From the NCBI RefSeq assembly GCF_001039575.1, contig NZ_JIBT01000045.1:29783-93782 (forward strand): 64,000 nt of DNA. The letters are read 5' to 3'. This DNA is from Halomonas sp. PR-M31 (GTDB lineage Bacteria; Pseudomonadota; Gammaproteobacteria; Pseudomonadales; Halomonadaceae). Below are positions 48,170 to 58,398 of this stretch, piece by piece. The first letter of the stretch is position 1; each line of letters begins with the position of its first letter. The notes under the pieces were generated by a model. The model was not told the DNA's origin. It saw nothing but the letters and a program-made list of their open reading frames with translations, and searched no databases. The position numbers were made by a program, and so were the translations under genes.

Positions 48170-48269
48170 TACCCACTTTTGTACAAATGCGCATTTTGTT
48201 CAATACGACCCCGGGTGGATCGCGCTATTTATCTTGTTTATCTAGCGTTCGATCTACCCGAGGTGCGAT

Positions 48270-48865
48270 ATGACAGCGAGTCTTTTTCTTTCCATGGCCG
48301 CTTTTGCCCTAGCGGCCTCGATTTCTCCCGGACCGGTGAATATCGTCGCCTTGAGCTGCGGCGCCAGTATGGTTTTCGCCCCAGCTTGCGACACGTTACC
48401 GGGGCGACCCTGGGGTTTACCTTGCTACTCTTGTTGATCGGGCTGGGGATGCACGAACTGCTTCATCGATGGCCCTATTTCACGACGCTCATCCAAGGAG
48501 CCGGGGTGGCGTTTCTACTCTTCATGGCCTATAAGCTCGCCATGGACGATGGACGATTAGGTGCCGATCGTAGCACTGCACTTGGCCCTTCGATGGTCAA
48601 GGGTGCGATGATGCAGTGGCTGAATCCAAAGGCGTGGCTGGCATCGATTGCGGGCATGGGCGCCTATGCTGCAGATGGCGCCGGCAGTCTGCTATGGCAG
48701 TTCACCGCTCTTTATTTCGTGATTTGCTATCTTTCGATCGGCTGCTGGGCCTTTACCGGAACCTTCCTGGGACGCTTTTTGCAGAACTCCCGTCAGATGC
48801 GGCGTTTCAATCGTCTGATGGCGGTCTTGTTGGCTTCCAGTGCGCTCTACCTTCTTTGGCTATAG
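48270..48865 (+). CDS. LysE family amino-acid exporter, interrupted by one frameshift
   Basis: The natural start is ATG 48270 (MTASLFLSMAAFALAASISPGPVN, the family N-terminus). The frame then shifts; restoring one C at 48364-48365 gives SCGAQYGFRPSLRHVTGATLGF and a 198-aa protein of normal length, continuing to 48865. Six membrane helices are expected. LysE/RhtB proteins export amino acids or related metabolites. The upstream 100 bp contain a weak TTGTACAAATGCGCATTTTG dyad. It is convergent with the AraC regulator gene, which may control it. Confidence 0.8.
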
Positions 48866-48892
48866 GCGATGACGGTCAATCATTATGGGCAA

Positions 48893-49720
48893 TCAAAGCG
48901 CAGCCATGTATTGTCGAGGGGTGGCCGCGACAAGACGTTTGAAGGTGCGCTGAAAATGTGCCTGATCTGCAAAGCCCGCGTCCAGCGCCACCTCTGCGAT
49001 ACCGTGTCCGCGCTTGAGTCGTGCCTGGCTGTATTGCACACGCCGATTGATCAGATAAGCGTGGGGTGGCATGCCATAGCGACGTTTGAAGGCGCGAATC
49101 AGCTGTGACGAGGACATCTCGGAGGCATCGGCAATCATCTCGAGAGTCAGGGCCCTAAGGCAGTGTTCGGAAATGAATTCGGCGGCGCGGCTGATTTTGT
49201 GGTTCTCGGGCCAGGCAATGATCGATGCGGAATCTGATCGCTGCTGAAGCATCGAGAAAAACTCGATCGCGGTGCTGTGCTTGTGCAACGTATCACTGTC
49301 TGGATCGATAAGCGTTGCATAAAGATGATTCAAGCCGCGATAGAGTAGCGGATCTCGGGTCACCACTGCCGAGAAAGGCTGAAAATCTCTGCTGGAGCTG
49401 AACCCCAGGGCATGTTGAAGATCACCGAGCCAGGAGGCGTCCACATAGAACATGCGATATGACCAAGGGTGGTCTTCGATGGGATTGCAGGCATGAACCT
49501 CTTCGGGATTCATCAGTACAACCGAGCCTTCGGCAACCGCTTGTCGTGTGCTCCCATTCAGATAGGTGCTGTGTCCAGCAGTGATGACACCGATAGAAAA
49601 CGTTGCGTGGGTATGTTTGTCGTAGCACACCCGGCGCCCATCCTGCACGCCCCGGGCCTCAAGAAAGGGTAGGTCGTCGTCCCGCCAGAAACGGATGTCC
49701 GCAGCGTTTGCGTTCTTCAC
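48893..49720 (-). CDS. AraC family transcriptional regulator
   Basis: A 275-aa regulator: an N-terminal AraC ligand-binding cupin (KHTHATFSIGVITAG, NPEEVHACNP) and a C-terminal pair of helix-turn-helix motifs (LEMIADASEMSSSQLIRAFKR and IAEVALDAGFADQAHFQRTFKR). GTG 49720 is the preferred start because GAGGGGA lies 8 nt upstream; the frame is open to 49741. LysE genes next to AraC regulators of this type are common, so the exporter is a plausible target. Confidence 0.87.
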   Translation of the reverse strand: MKNANAADIRFWRDDDLPFLEARGVQDGRRVCYDKHTHATFSIGVITAGHSTYLNGSTRQAVAEGSVVLMNPEEVHACNPIEDHPWSYRMFYVDASWLGDLQHALGFSSSRDFQPFSAVVTRDPLLYRGLNHLYATLIDPDSDTLHKHSTAIEFFSMLQQRSDSASIIAWPENHKISRAAEFISEHCLRALTLEMIADASEMSSSQLIRAFKRRYGMPPHAYLINRRVQYSQARLKRGHGIAEVALDAGFADQAHFQRTFKRLVAATPRQYMAAL

Positions 49721-49741
49721 TCTATTTTCCCCTCTAACCAA

Positions 49742-50032
49742 TATCAGTCAGCATAGCGTTGGCGTAGCAAACTACCTAATTTGAACGACCGCTAACCGCT
49801 ATGCCTATCACCGAGGAGTGCCCGACAAGAAAGTTTGTCGAGCCTTTTGCCAGACTCAACGCCGAGTAGGGGAAGCTGATCATGACAATAGGTATGAAGG
49901 TCATGAACGATCGTGATGAAGTCGGAGCCGTCAGCGTTGATAGCGTTACCTGTAGAGAGTTTCAGGCTCGGTTTCCAGATATAGTATTCTTGGGCAAGAC
50001 GCTGCAAAGGTGGGTAAAAACCCACCTTTTTT
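49742..50032 (+). ncRNA. Candidate small RNA or short peptide gene ending in an orphan terminator
   Basis: A strong plus-strand intrinsic terminator (50006-50032) ends a stretch of nearly 300 bp without a recognised gene. A short frame from ATG 49882, with AGGGGAAG upstream, runs through the terminator to 50076 (64 aa) and has no recognisable domain. A small RNA is the simpler reading; its 5' end cannot be fixed. Confidence 0.25.
50006..50032 (+). terminator. Orphan Rho-independent terminator
   Basis: AAAGGTGGGT and ACCCACCTTT form a perfect 10-bp stem around a 4-nt A loop, and the sequence continues into six consecutive T residues. No plus-strand protein gene ends upstream. Confidence 0.8.
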
Positions 50033-50106
50033 GTCCGTATTCGATAAATTGTAACGGCAACGTCTTGTCATCATGATAATGAAAACACAATGCCAGGAAG
50101 GCCCTC

Positions 50107-51192
50107 ATGGAAAACGATGAAGAAGAAGCCAGCAAACGAGATATTCCGCTCAATCTGTTATTGGGATTGGCATCACTGGTTGTGATCATTGCCGGCATAA
50201 AATTGGGTTCCGACATCTTGGTGCCGCTGATTCTATCCCTGTTTATTGCCGTTATTTGCAATGCGCCTGTCGAATGGCTGAATAAAAAGGGGGTGAGCAA
50301 GCAGCTCTCGGTGCTGATTACCCTAGTGATATTAGGTCTGTTCGTGCTGCTGTTGAGCGTACTGTTGGCAGGCAGCATGGCCGGCTTCATGCAAGCAATC
50401 CCAGAGTTCAAAAAGGAACTGGTAGCGCAATACTATCTCTTTATTGGCTGGGCCCCGGCGCTAGGGGGGTATCTTCAGCCGGAGAGTATTTCCAACTGGC
50501 TCGATTTTTCAACGCTTTCCCAGTTCGTGCCCTCCTTGCTGGAGAGCATCGGTACGTTACTGTCTCAGAGCATACTGATCATTCTGCTGGTAGGGTTCAT
50601 GCTTTTTGAGACATTGAGTTTTCGCGCCAAGATTGGCGTTGCTCTGGAAAACCCGGCACCCAGTCTACGCAGGTTCAATGAGTTTAGTTACAACCTGCGT
50701 CACTACCTGGGGATCAAGACGTTAGTTAGTCTTGTCACTGCTGTCTTGGTCTTCATCGCCTGCTGGGCTACCGGCTCAAGCTTTCCTCTGCTGTTCGCTT
50801 CAATGGCATTTCTGCTCAACTTCATTCCCAATATAGGCTCCGCACTGGCCGCCATCCCGGCAGTACTGCTCATGCTGGTATCGCCGGAAGGAGGCCCTAT
50901 ACAAGCAGGCCTATTGGCACTGTGCTATCTATTCATCAATTTCGTGATAGGCAATCTGATCGAACCCCGCGTCATGGGCCAGACATTGGGACTGTCGACC
51001 CTGGCGGCGTTCATGTCGCTGGTGGTATGGGGTTGGATACTAGGGCCGATCGGCATGCTGCTGGCGGTGCCCTTAACCATGACACTGAAAATCGCCCTCA
51101 ACAGCCACCCAAGCACTGTCTGGTTAGCCAAGATGATGGGCGGAAAGGTCGGGCGTAGACGGCGTGATAGGAAAAAATCCGCTCATGTATAA
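50107..51192 (+). CDS. AI-2E/PerM family permease
   Basis: A 361-aa membrane protein with about eight helices and the family pattern, including NFIPNIGSALAAIPAVLLMLV and GNLIEPRVMGQTLGLSTLAAFMSLVVWGWILGPIGMLLAVPLT. Members include the AI-2 exporter TqsA, but most, such as PerM, have no proven substrate. A basic tail (GRRRRDRKKSAHV) ends the protein. A single gene with its own terminator. Confidence 0.85.
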   Translation: MENDEEEASKRDIPLNLLLGLASLVVIIAGIKLGSDILVPLILSLFIAVICNAPVEWLNKKGVSKQLSVLITLVILGLFVLLLSVLLAGSMAGFMQAIPEFKKELVAQYYLFIGWAPALGGYLQPESISNWLDFSTLSQFVPSLLESIGTLLSQSILIILLVGFMLFETLSFRAKIGVALENPAPSLRRFNEFSYNLRHYLGIKTLVSLVTAVLVFIACWATGSSFPLLFASMAFLLNFIPNIGSALAAIPAVLLMLVSPEGGPIQAGLLALCYLFINFVIGNLIEPRVMGQTLGLSTLAAFMSLVVWGWILGPIGMLLAVPLTMTLKIALNSHPSTVWLAKMMGGKVGRRRRDRKKSAHV

Positions 51193-51219
51193 TGCTAAGT
51201 GATGTCTTCTCTGAATGGT

Positions 51220-51247
51220 AAAACGCCCTGTCGAGACAGGGCGTTTT
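51220..51247. terminator. Bidirectional terminator between perM-like gene and trxA
   Basis: AAAACGCCCTGT and ACAGGGCGTTTT form a 12-bp stem with a 4-nt loop; T/A tracts on both sides allow termination in both directions between two convergent genes. Confidence 0.85.
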
Positions 51248-51273
51248 GCTGAAGTGAGTCTATCAAGGACTAT

Positions 51274-51597
51274 TCAAGCATTTTGTTCGATGAACTGGGA
51301 CAGCTGAGACTTGGACTGAGCGCCCACCAGTGAGGCAACCTTGGCACCGGATTTGAACAGCATGACCGTAGGAACGCCGCGGACACCGTGCTCCGCAGCG
51401 ATTTCCGGCGCATCGTCTACGTTGACGCTGACGACTTTGATCTGCTCCTTCTTTTCGTCGGCAACTTCCTCAACCACCGGCGCCATCATCTTGCACGGCC
51501 CACACCAAGGCGCCCAGAACTTCAACAAGACCGGTGTCTCGGCATTGAGCACTTCCTGCTCGAAGTTAGTGGCGGTGACATCGATGTTATTAGCCAT
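51274..51597 (-). CDS. trxA: Thioredoxin 1
   Basis: A 107-aa thioredoxin with the active site WAPWCGPCKMM, the cis-proline loop RGVPTVMLF and standard length. ATG 51597 is preceded by GGAGAG; the frame is open to 51609. It reduces protein disulfides and is the electron donor of PAPS reductase, whose gene (cysH) lies 1.3 kb away. Confidence 0.95.
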   Translation of the reverse strand: MANNIDVTATNFEQEVLNAETPVLLKFWAPWCGPCKMMAPVVEEVADEKKEQIKVVSVNVDDAPEIAAEHGVRGVPTVMLFKSGAKVASLVGAQSKSQLSQFIEQNA

Positions 51598-51810
51598 GAA
51601 ACTCTCCAAATTGCGTGTGCCGTCATTAGCGGAATAATTAGATGGTAGCGCTCGACCAGACAGCTGGCAAATGAGCTTAATTACAATTACCGATAGGCGC
51701 GAGCTATGAAGAAGTTCAGTGCAACGCTGCGCTTGCTCTGATCATACGAGCGAACTATCATGATTGATATACTTTAAAGTGATTAGAAAATACAGTCTTT
51801 ATCGCTTTGA

Positions 51811-52845
<1,035 letters not shown>

Positions 52846-52875
52846 TTCACTATCTAGGCACTATCTGAAGACTGC

Positions 52876-53496
52876 CTAGTGCTGTAGATGCAGCCCGCAT
52901 TCCCGCTTTTCCTCCACCTTGGTGGGATCGAAATAGTCGAAATTGTTGGGCAGATCCCACTGTTGCAGATACTGATGCATGTCGCGGGCGCTCCAATGCA
53001 GTAGCGGAGCGATCTTGAGCAATCCATCGGCGTTTACCGAGACTGGCTGCATCTGTGCCCGCTGCGGCGAATCTTCGGCGCGCAGGGCGGTAAACCATAC
53101 TTGAGGCGCTATTTCGCGTAAGGCTCGCTCGAAGGGTTCAAGCTTCACTTCCTCGGTGAAGCTTGCGTGCCGAGGGTCGTCTATCGAGGGAGTCGCACCT
53201 TCGAGGGCTTCGCGATGAGCGCGAGAGCGCCGCGGGTGATAGGTGTGCAGGTTTAGCGCTAAACCTTGAGAGAGAGCATCAGCAAAACGATAGGTTGCCT
53301 CGGTGTTATAGCCTGAATCCATCCACAGAACAGGAATATCGGGCTTCATGCGAGTCACCATGTGCAACAGTACTGCTTCGAAAGGGCGAAAATTAGTAGT
53401 GCAAATGGCGCGTTTGTCCAGACTTAATGCCCAGTGAACGAGTCCTTCCGGATTCTCGTTGAATTGCGCGTTTAGGGCATCAATATCCAGATCCAT
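52876..53496 (-). CDS. cysH: Phosphoadenosine phosphosulfate reductase
   Basis: A 206-aa PAPS/APS reductase of the adenine-nucleotide alpha-hydrolase fold. The C-terminal catalytic ECGLH is present, and no CC...CxxC iron-sulfur cysteines are seen, which fits the thioredoxin-dependent PAPS type and not the [4Fe-4S] APS type of many Proteobacteria. The phosphosulfate loop reads TTNFRPFEAV rather than the usual SSSFGAQ-like form. ATG 53496 follows AGGAGAG. It forms sulfite; cysB and trxA are neighbours. A short inverted repeat overlaps the stop codon. Confidence 0.9.
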   Translation of the reverse strand: MDLDIDALNAQFNENPEGLVHWALSLDKRAICTTNFRPFEAVLLHMVTRMKPDIPVLWMDSGYNTEATYRFADALSQGLALNLHTYHPRRSRAHREALEGATPSIDDPRHASFTEEVKLEPFERALREIAPQVWFTALRAEDSPQRAQMQPVSVNADGLLKIAPLLHWSARDMHQYLQQWDLPNNFDYFDPTKVEEKRECGLHLQH

Positions 53497-53773
53497 ACAA
53501 CTCTCCTGAAAGCCGCGGTGCGATGACTGCGGAGGGGGGATTGGTGAAGTAAACAAAAGAGTACTGCCATGAGGGTACTGCCATGAACGATTGCAAGTAC
53601 TTTGCAGGCAAAGCTTAGCAAAAGTAGCCCCTAGCGCCCCAATATTGTTTGGTTAGATGCTTAGATACTCAGATGACGTATAGCGGCCAGTGGTGTAATT
53701 CCGAGTGAAGCGTTTTTGGATCATTCTGAGTAAGCATGGAGGGCTAATATCCACAACGAAAAATGCTTGGGAG

Positions 53774-55179
<1,406 letters not shown>

Positions 55180-55286
55180 GCGGTGGTTCCCTTTGGCAAG
55201 GCATCCATTCTAGGCATCCTTGATCAATTTGTCCTGTTGCGACGTGCAAATGGAATGCCTGGGGTTACTGATGGTACTGTTGATTC

Positions 55287-55298
55287 ATTGTCGACAAT
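55287..55298. promoter_or_regulatory. Distal GntR-type operator of the prp operon
   Basis: Perfect 12-bp palindrome ATTGTCGACAAT, 122 bp before the regulator start codon, identical to a second copy at 55404. This is a typical FadR/FCD-GntR half-site arrangement. Confidence 0.7.
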
Positions 55299-55403
55299 GT
55301 GAGCGGTGATCCAAAGGAAAGTTACACTAATGTCTATGAATAAACCTGACCACTAGCCTATTGACCCATGCCGGCAGGGTGGCTAGAGTTCATGAACATC
55401 ATA

Positions 55404-55415
55404 ATTGTCGACAAT
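55404..55415. promoter_or_regulatory. Proximal GntR-type operator overlapping the translation start region
   Basis: A second exact copy of ATTGTCGACAAT, ending 4 nt before ATG 55420. It occupies the place where a ribosome-binding site would be, so repressor binding here could block transcription initiation or early elongation of the prp genes. Confidence 0.7.
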
Positions 55416-55419
55416 CGCA

Positions 55420-56151
55420 ATGAATCTGACCATCGAAAACAGTGACGCGCCGGAAGTTCGTACCCTTGCGGAGCGTGTTTTCAATCAGCTACAGGACGCG
55501 ATCGTTCGCGGTGAACTGGCGCCGGGCGCAAAGATCACCGAGCCCGGTCTCTCAAAAGTTTATGGTATTTCTCGCGGCCCATTGCGGGAGGCCATGCGCC
55601 GTCTCGAGACGCACCGGTTGATCGAGCGGGTGCCTCACGTCGGGGCTCGGGTGGTCAAGCTCTCGATGCAGGAGTTGATCGAGCTGTTCGATGTGCGCGA
55701 GGCGCTGGAAAGTATGGCGGCAAGATTGGCGGCTCGCCATATGACCGCAGAAGAGATTGCCGGATTGCGCAAGGTTCTGGCGGTACATGAAGGACAAGCG
55801 GATCTCAAGAGTGGCGAGGCCTATTATCAGCGCGAGGGCGATCTCGATTTTCACTATCGCATCGTGCTGGGCAGTCACAATCGCATGCTGACCACAATTC
55901 TTTGCGACGACCTTTACTACCTGGTAAGGCTTTACCGCACCCAGTTCAGCGCCAGCGGCACGCGCCCGCAGCGGGCCTTCGTTGAACACCATCGTATCGT
56001 CGATGCCATCGAAGCCGGTGATGAGGAGCTGTCCGAGTTGCTCATGCGACGCCATATCAGCGCCTCTCGCGAGAACGTCGCCAATCGCTATGCCATCGTG
56101 TTACAGCAGGAAAAGAGTTCCACGCCTTCACCCCAGAGGATTCCCTCATGA
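55420..56151 (+). CDS. GntR family (FCD) regulator of the propionate operon
   Basis: A 243-aa regulator: N-terminal winged helix ([45 protein letters not shown] split as about residues 15-60) and a C-terminal FCD ligand-binding domain with metal-type residues ([37 protein letters not shown]). ATG 55420 is the natural start; there is no Shine-Dalgarno before it. First gene of the prp cluster, overlapping prpB by 4 nt, so probably an autoregulated repressor responding to methylcitrate or a related metabolite. Confidence 0.87.
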   Translation: MNLTIENSDAPEVRTLAERVFNQLQDAIVRGELAPGAKITEPGLSKVYGISRGPLREAMRRLETHRLIERVPHVGARVVKLSMQELIELFDVREALESMAARLAARHMTAEEIAGLRKVLAVHEGQADLKSGEAYYQREGDLDFHYRIVLGSHNRMLTTILCDDLYYLVRLYRTQFSASGTRPQRAFVEHHRIVDAIEAGDEELSELLMRRHISASRENVANRYAIVLQQEKSSTPSPQRIPS

Positions 56152-57029
56152 GTACACCCGGAACGCGCTTTCGCAGCGCTCTCGAAGCCAACCGTCCGCT
56201 CTCCATCGTCGGCACCATCAACGCCTACACCGCCCTCATGGCGAAGAAGGTCGGCCATCAGGCGATCTATCTCTCCGGTGGCGGGGTAGCCAACGCCTCC
56301 TTTGGGCTGCCGGATCTGGGCATGACTACCATGAACGATGTCGTGGAAGACGCCCGGCGCATCACTGCCGCCACGGATCTGCCGCTGCTGGTGGATATCG
56401 ATACCGGGTGGGGCGGTGCCTTCAACGTGGCGCGCACCATTCGAGAAATGGAGCGTGCCGGGGTGGCGGCGGTGCATCTTGAAGATCAGGTGGCTCAGAA
56501 GCGCTGCGGCCATCGTCCCAACAAGGAGATCGTTTCCAAGGAGGAGATGGTCGATCGTGTCAAAGCCGCTGCGGATGCCAAGCAGGATCCAGCCTTTTAC
56601 CTCATTGCTCGCACGGATGCCTTTCAGAAAGAAGGGCTCGAGGCGGCCATCGATCGGGCCAATGCCTGCATCGAAGCCGGTGCGGACGCTATATTTGCCG
56701 AAGCGGTACACACCCTGGATGACTATCGCGCCTTCTGTGAGGGAGTGAGCGCACCAATACTTGCCAATATCACCGAATTTGGCGCCACGCCGCTGTTCAC
56801 CCAGCAGGAGTTGGATGATGTCGGCTGTCGCATGGTGCTCTATCCGCTGTCGGCCTTTCGCGCCATGAACGCCGCCGCCTTAAAGGTCTATCGCAATATC
56901 CACGAAAAAGGCGATCAGAAGGACGTGGTGGATCTCATGCAGACCCGGGACGAGCTTTACGATTTCCTCGACTATCATGCATTCGAACGCAAGCTGGATG
57001 AGCTGTTCACCGGTAAGGGCAACGGCTAA
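56148..57029 (+). CDS. prpB: Methylisocitrate lyase
   Basis: A 293-aa enzyme of the isocitrate lyase/PEP mutase family with the catalytic KRCGHRPNK loop, [16 protein letters not shown] (metal site) and HLEDQVAQ. It splits 2-methylisocitrate into pyruvate and succinate, the last step of the methylcitrate cycle. Length matches the family; it is coupled to the regulator by a 4-nt overlap. Confidence 0.95.
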   Translation: MSTPGTRFRSALEANRPLSIVGTINAYTALMAKKVGHQAIYLSGGGVANASFGLPDLGMTTMNDVVEDARRITAATDLPLLVDIDTGWGGAFNVARTIREMERAGVAAVHLEDQVAQKRCGHRPNKEIVSKEEMVDRVKAAADAKQDPAFYLIARTDAFQKEGLEAAIDRANACIEAGADAIFAEAVHTLDDYRAFCEGVSAPILANITEFGATPLFTQQELDDVGCRMVLYPLSAFRAMNAAALKVYRNIHEKGDQKDVVDLMQTRDELYDFLDYHAFERKLDELFTGKGNG

Positions 57030-57077
57030 ATAACGCAATACGCTATCAATTCATCAGGGAACATCTGGAGGTCTATC

Positions 57078-58205
57078 ATGGCAGACAAACCGACCAATGG
57101 AGCCGGCCTGCGCGGTCAGAGCGCCGGTAGTACAGCACTATGCACCGTGGGCAAGGAAGGATCCGGCCTGACCTATCGCGGCTATGATATTCACGACCTG
57201 GCGGATCATGCCCGCTTCGAGGAAGTGGCCTATCTGCTGCTCAAGGGCAAACTACCCAATCAGCAGGAATTGAACGATTACGTGGCCAAGCTCAAGAGCC
57301 TGCGGGATTTGCCGGATGCGCTCAAGCGGGTGCTTGAAGAGATTCCGGCGGATGCCCACCCCATGGACGTAATGCGTACCGGCGCCTCCATGCTGGGCAA
57401 TCTCGAGACCGAGCAAAGCTTCGACGAAGAGCAGGATCAGAGCGATCGCATGCTGGCGGCGTTTCCGGGCATCATCAACTACTGGTATCGCTATTCTCAC
57501 GACGGCGTGCGCATCGACACCGACACCGACGATGAATCCATCGGCGGTCACTTCCTGCACCTTCTGCATGGCAAGCCCGCATCCGAGCTGCACGCCCGGG
57601 TAATGAACGTCTCGCTGATTCTCTATGCCGAGCACGAGTTCAATGCCTCGACCTTCACCGCCCGGGTCTGCGCCTCGACGCTTTCCGACATTCACAGCTG
57701 CGTGACTGGCGCCATCGGTTCGCTGCGCGGGCCGCTGCACGGCGGTGCCAACGAGGCCGCCATGGCCATGATCGAAGACTGGCAGTCGCCGGAGGAAGCG
57801 GAGCGCGAGATCATGGGTAAGCTCGAGCGCAAGGAGAAGATCATGGGCTTTGGCCACGCGGTCTACAAGGATTCCGACCCGCGCAATGCCATGATCAAGA
57901 AGTGGTCGAAGGAGCTTGCCGAAGAGGCCGGTGACGATCGACTCTATCAGATCTCCGAGCGGGTCGAAGAGGTCATGTGGCGAGAGAAGAAGATGTTCTG
58001 TAACGCGGACTTCTTCCATGCTAGCGCCTATCACTTCATGGGCATCCCGACCAAGCTGTTTACGCCGATTTTCGTCTGCTCGCGTCTCTCGGGCTGGTGC
58101 GCTCACGTCTTCGAGCAGCGGGAGAACAACCGCATCATTCGCCCCAACGCGGATTACACCGGACCGGAGAAGCAAGAATGGTTACCGATCGAGCAGCGCA
58201 AGTGA
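57078..58205 (+). CDS. prpC: 2-methylcitrate synthase
   Basis: A 375-aa citrate synthase family enzyme with catalytic segments GPLHGGANEAAMAMI and GFGHAVYKDSDPRN, and YAEHEFNASTF. It condenses propionyl-CoA with oxaloacetate. The final 49 bp (TGPEKQEWLPIEQR region) are duplicated about 100 bp downstream as an orphan tail. AGGTC lies before ATG 57078. Confidence 0.95.
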   Translation: MADKPTNGAGLRGQSAGSTALCTVGKEGSGLTYRGYDIHDLADHARFEEVAYLLLKGKLPNQQELNDYVAKLKSLRDLPDALKRVLEEIPADAHPMDVMRTGASMLGNLETEQSFDEEQDQSDRMLAAFPGIINYWYRYSHDGVRIDTDTDDESIGGHFLHLLHGKPASELHARVMNVSLILYAEHEFNASTFTARVCASTLSDIHSCVTGAIGSLRGPLHGGANEAAMAMIEDWQSPEEAEREIMGKLERKEKIMGFGHAVYKDSDPRNAMIKKWSKELAEEAGDDRLYQISERVEEVMWREKKMFCNADFFHASAYHFMGIPTKLFTPIFVCSRLSGWCAHVFEQRENNRIIRPNADYTGPEKQEWLPIEQRK

Positions 58206-58306
58206 TTATAGCTACAGACTCCGGCCCGGTGCGCGCGGCTTCGGGCGCGATGAAAGGCACCGGACCGGAGAAGCAAGAATGGTTGCCTATCGAACAGCGC
58301 GACTGA
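58157..58306 (+). repeat. Duplicated prpC 3' end (49-bp direct repeat, 101-bp period)
   Basis: 58157-58205 (end of prpC, TGPEKQEWLPIEQRK-stop) recurs at 58258-58306 as TGPEKQEWLPIEQRD-stop. The differences are mostly at third codon positions, for example in the Leu, Pro and Glu codons. The second copy has no gene body before it and looks like the remnant tail of a second, diverged prpC. Confidence 0.85.
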
Positions 58307-58325
58307 ACGCTGGCTAGGCGATTTC

Positions 58326-58352
58326 ATGGCCGTGGCGCAACGCCACGGCCAT
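58326..58352 (+). terminator. Hairpin between prpC and acnD
   Basis: ATGGCCGTGGCG and CGCCACGGCCAT form a perfect 12-bp stem with a 3-nt loop, followed by TTT. It lies inside the prp cluster, so it could attenuate expression of acnD, prpF and prpD or stabilise the upstream mRNA. No good promoter is visible between it and acnD. Confidence 0.6.
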
Positions 58353-58398
58353 TTTCGATATAAAAAACGATCCGATGAATGGATGGATGCTCGTCTTG

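Noticed and set aside
49792..50025. 77-aa minus-strand frame upstream of the AraC gene
   Set aside because: No recognisable domain, no ribosome-binding site I can support, and it runs through the orphan terminator.
52854..52882. Hairpin between cysB and cysH as a terminator
   Set aside because: Only a 7-bp stem that overlaps the cysH stop, with alternative pairings and no T tract; too weak to call.
57252..58175. 307-aa open frame on the minus strand
   Set aside because: Antisense to prpC and without family motifs; a shadow frame.
58353..58370. Promoter for acnD from TATAAA near 58359
   Set aside because: There is no acceptable -35 at the right distance; the A/T stretch is probably just hairpin flank.
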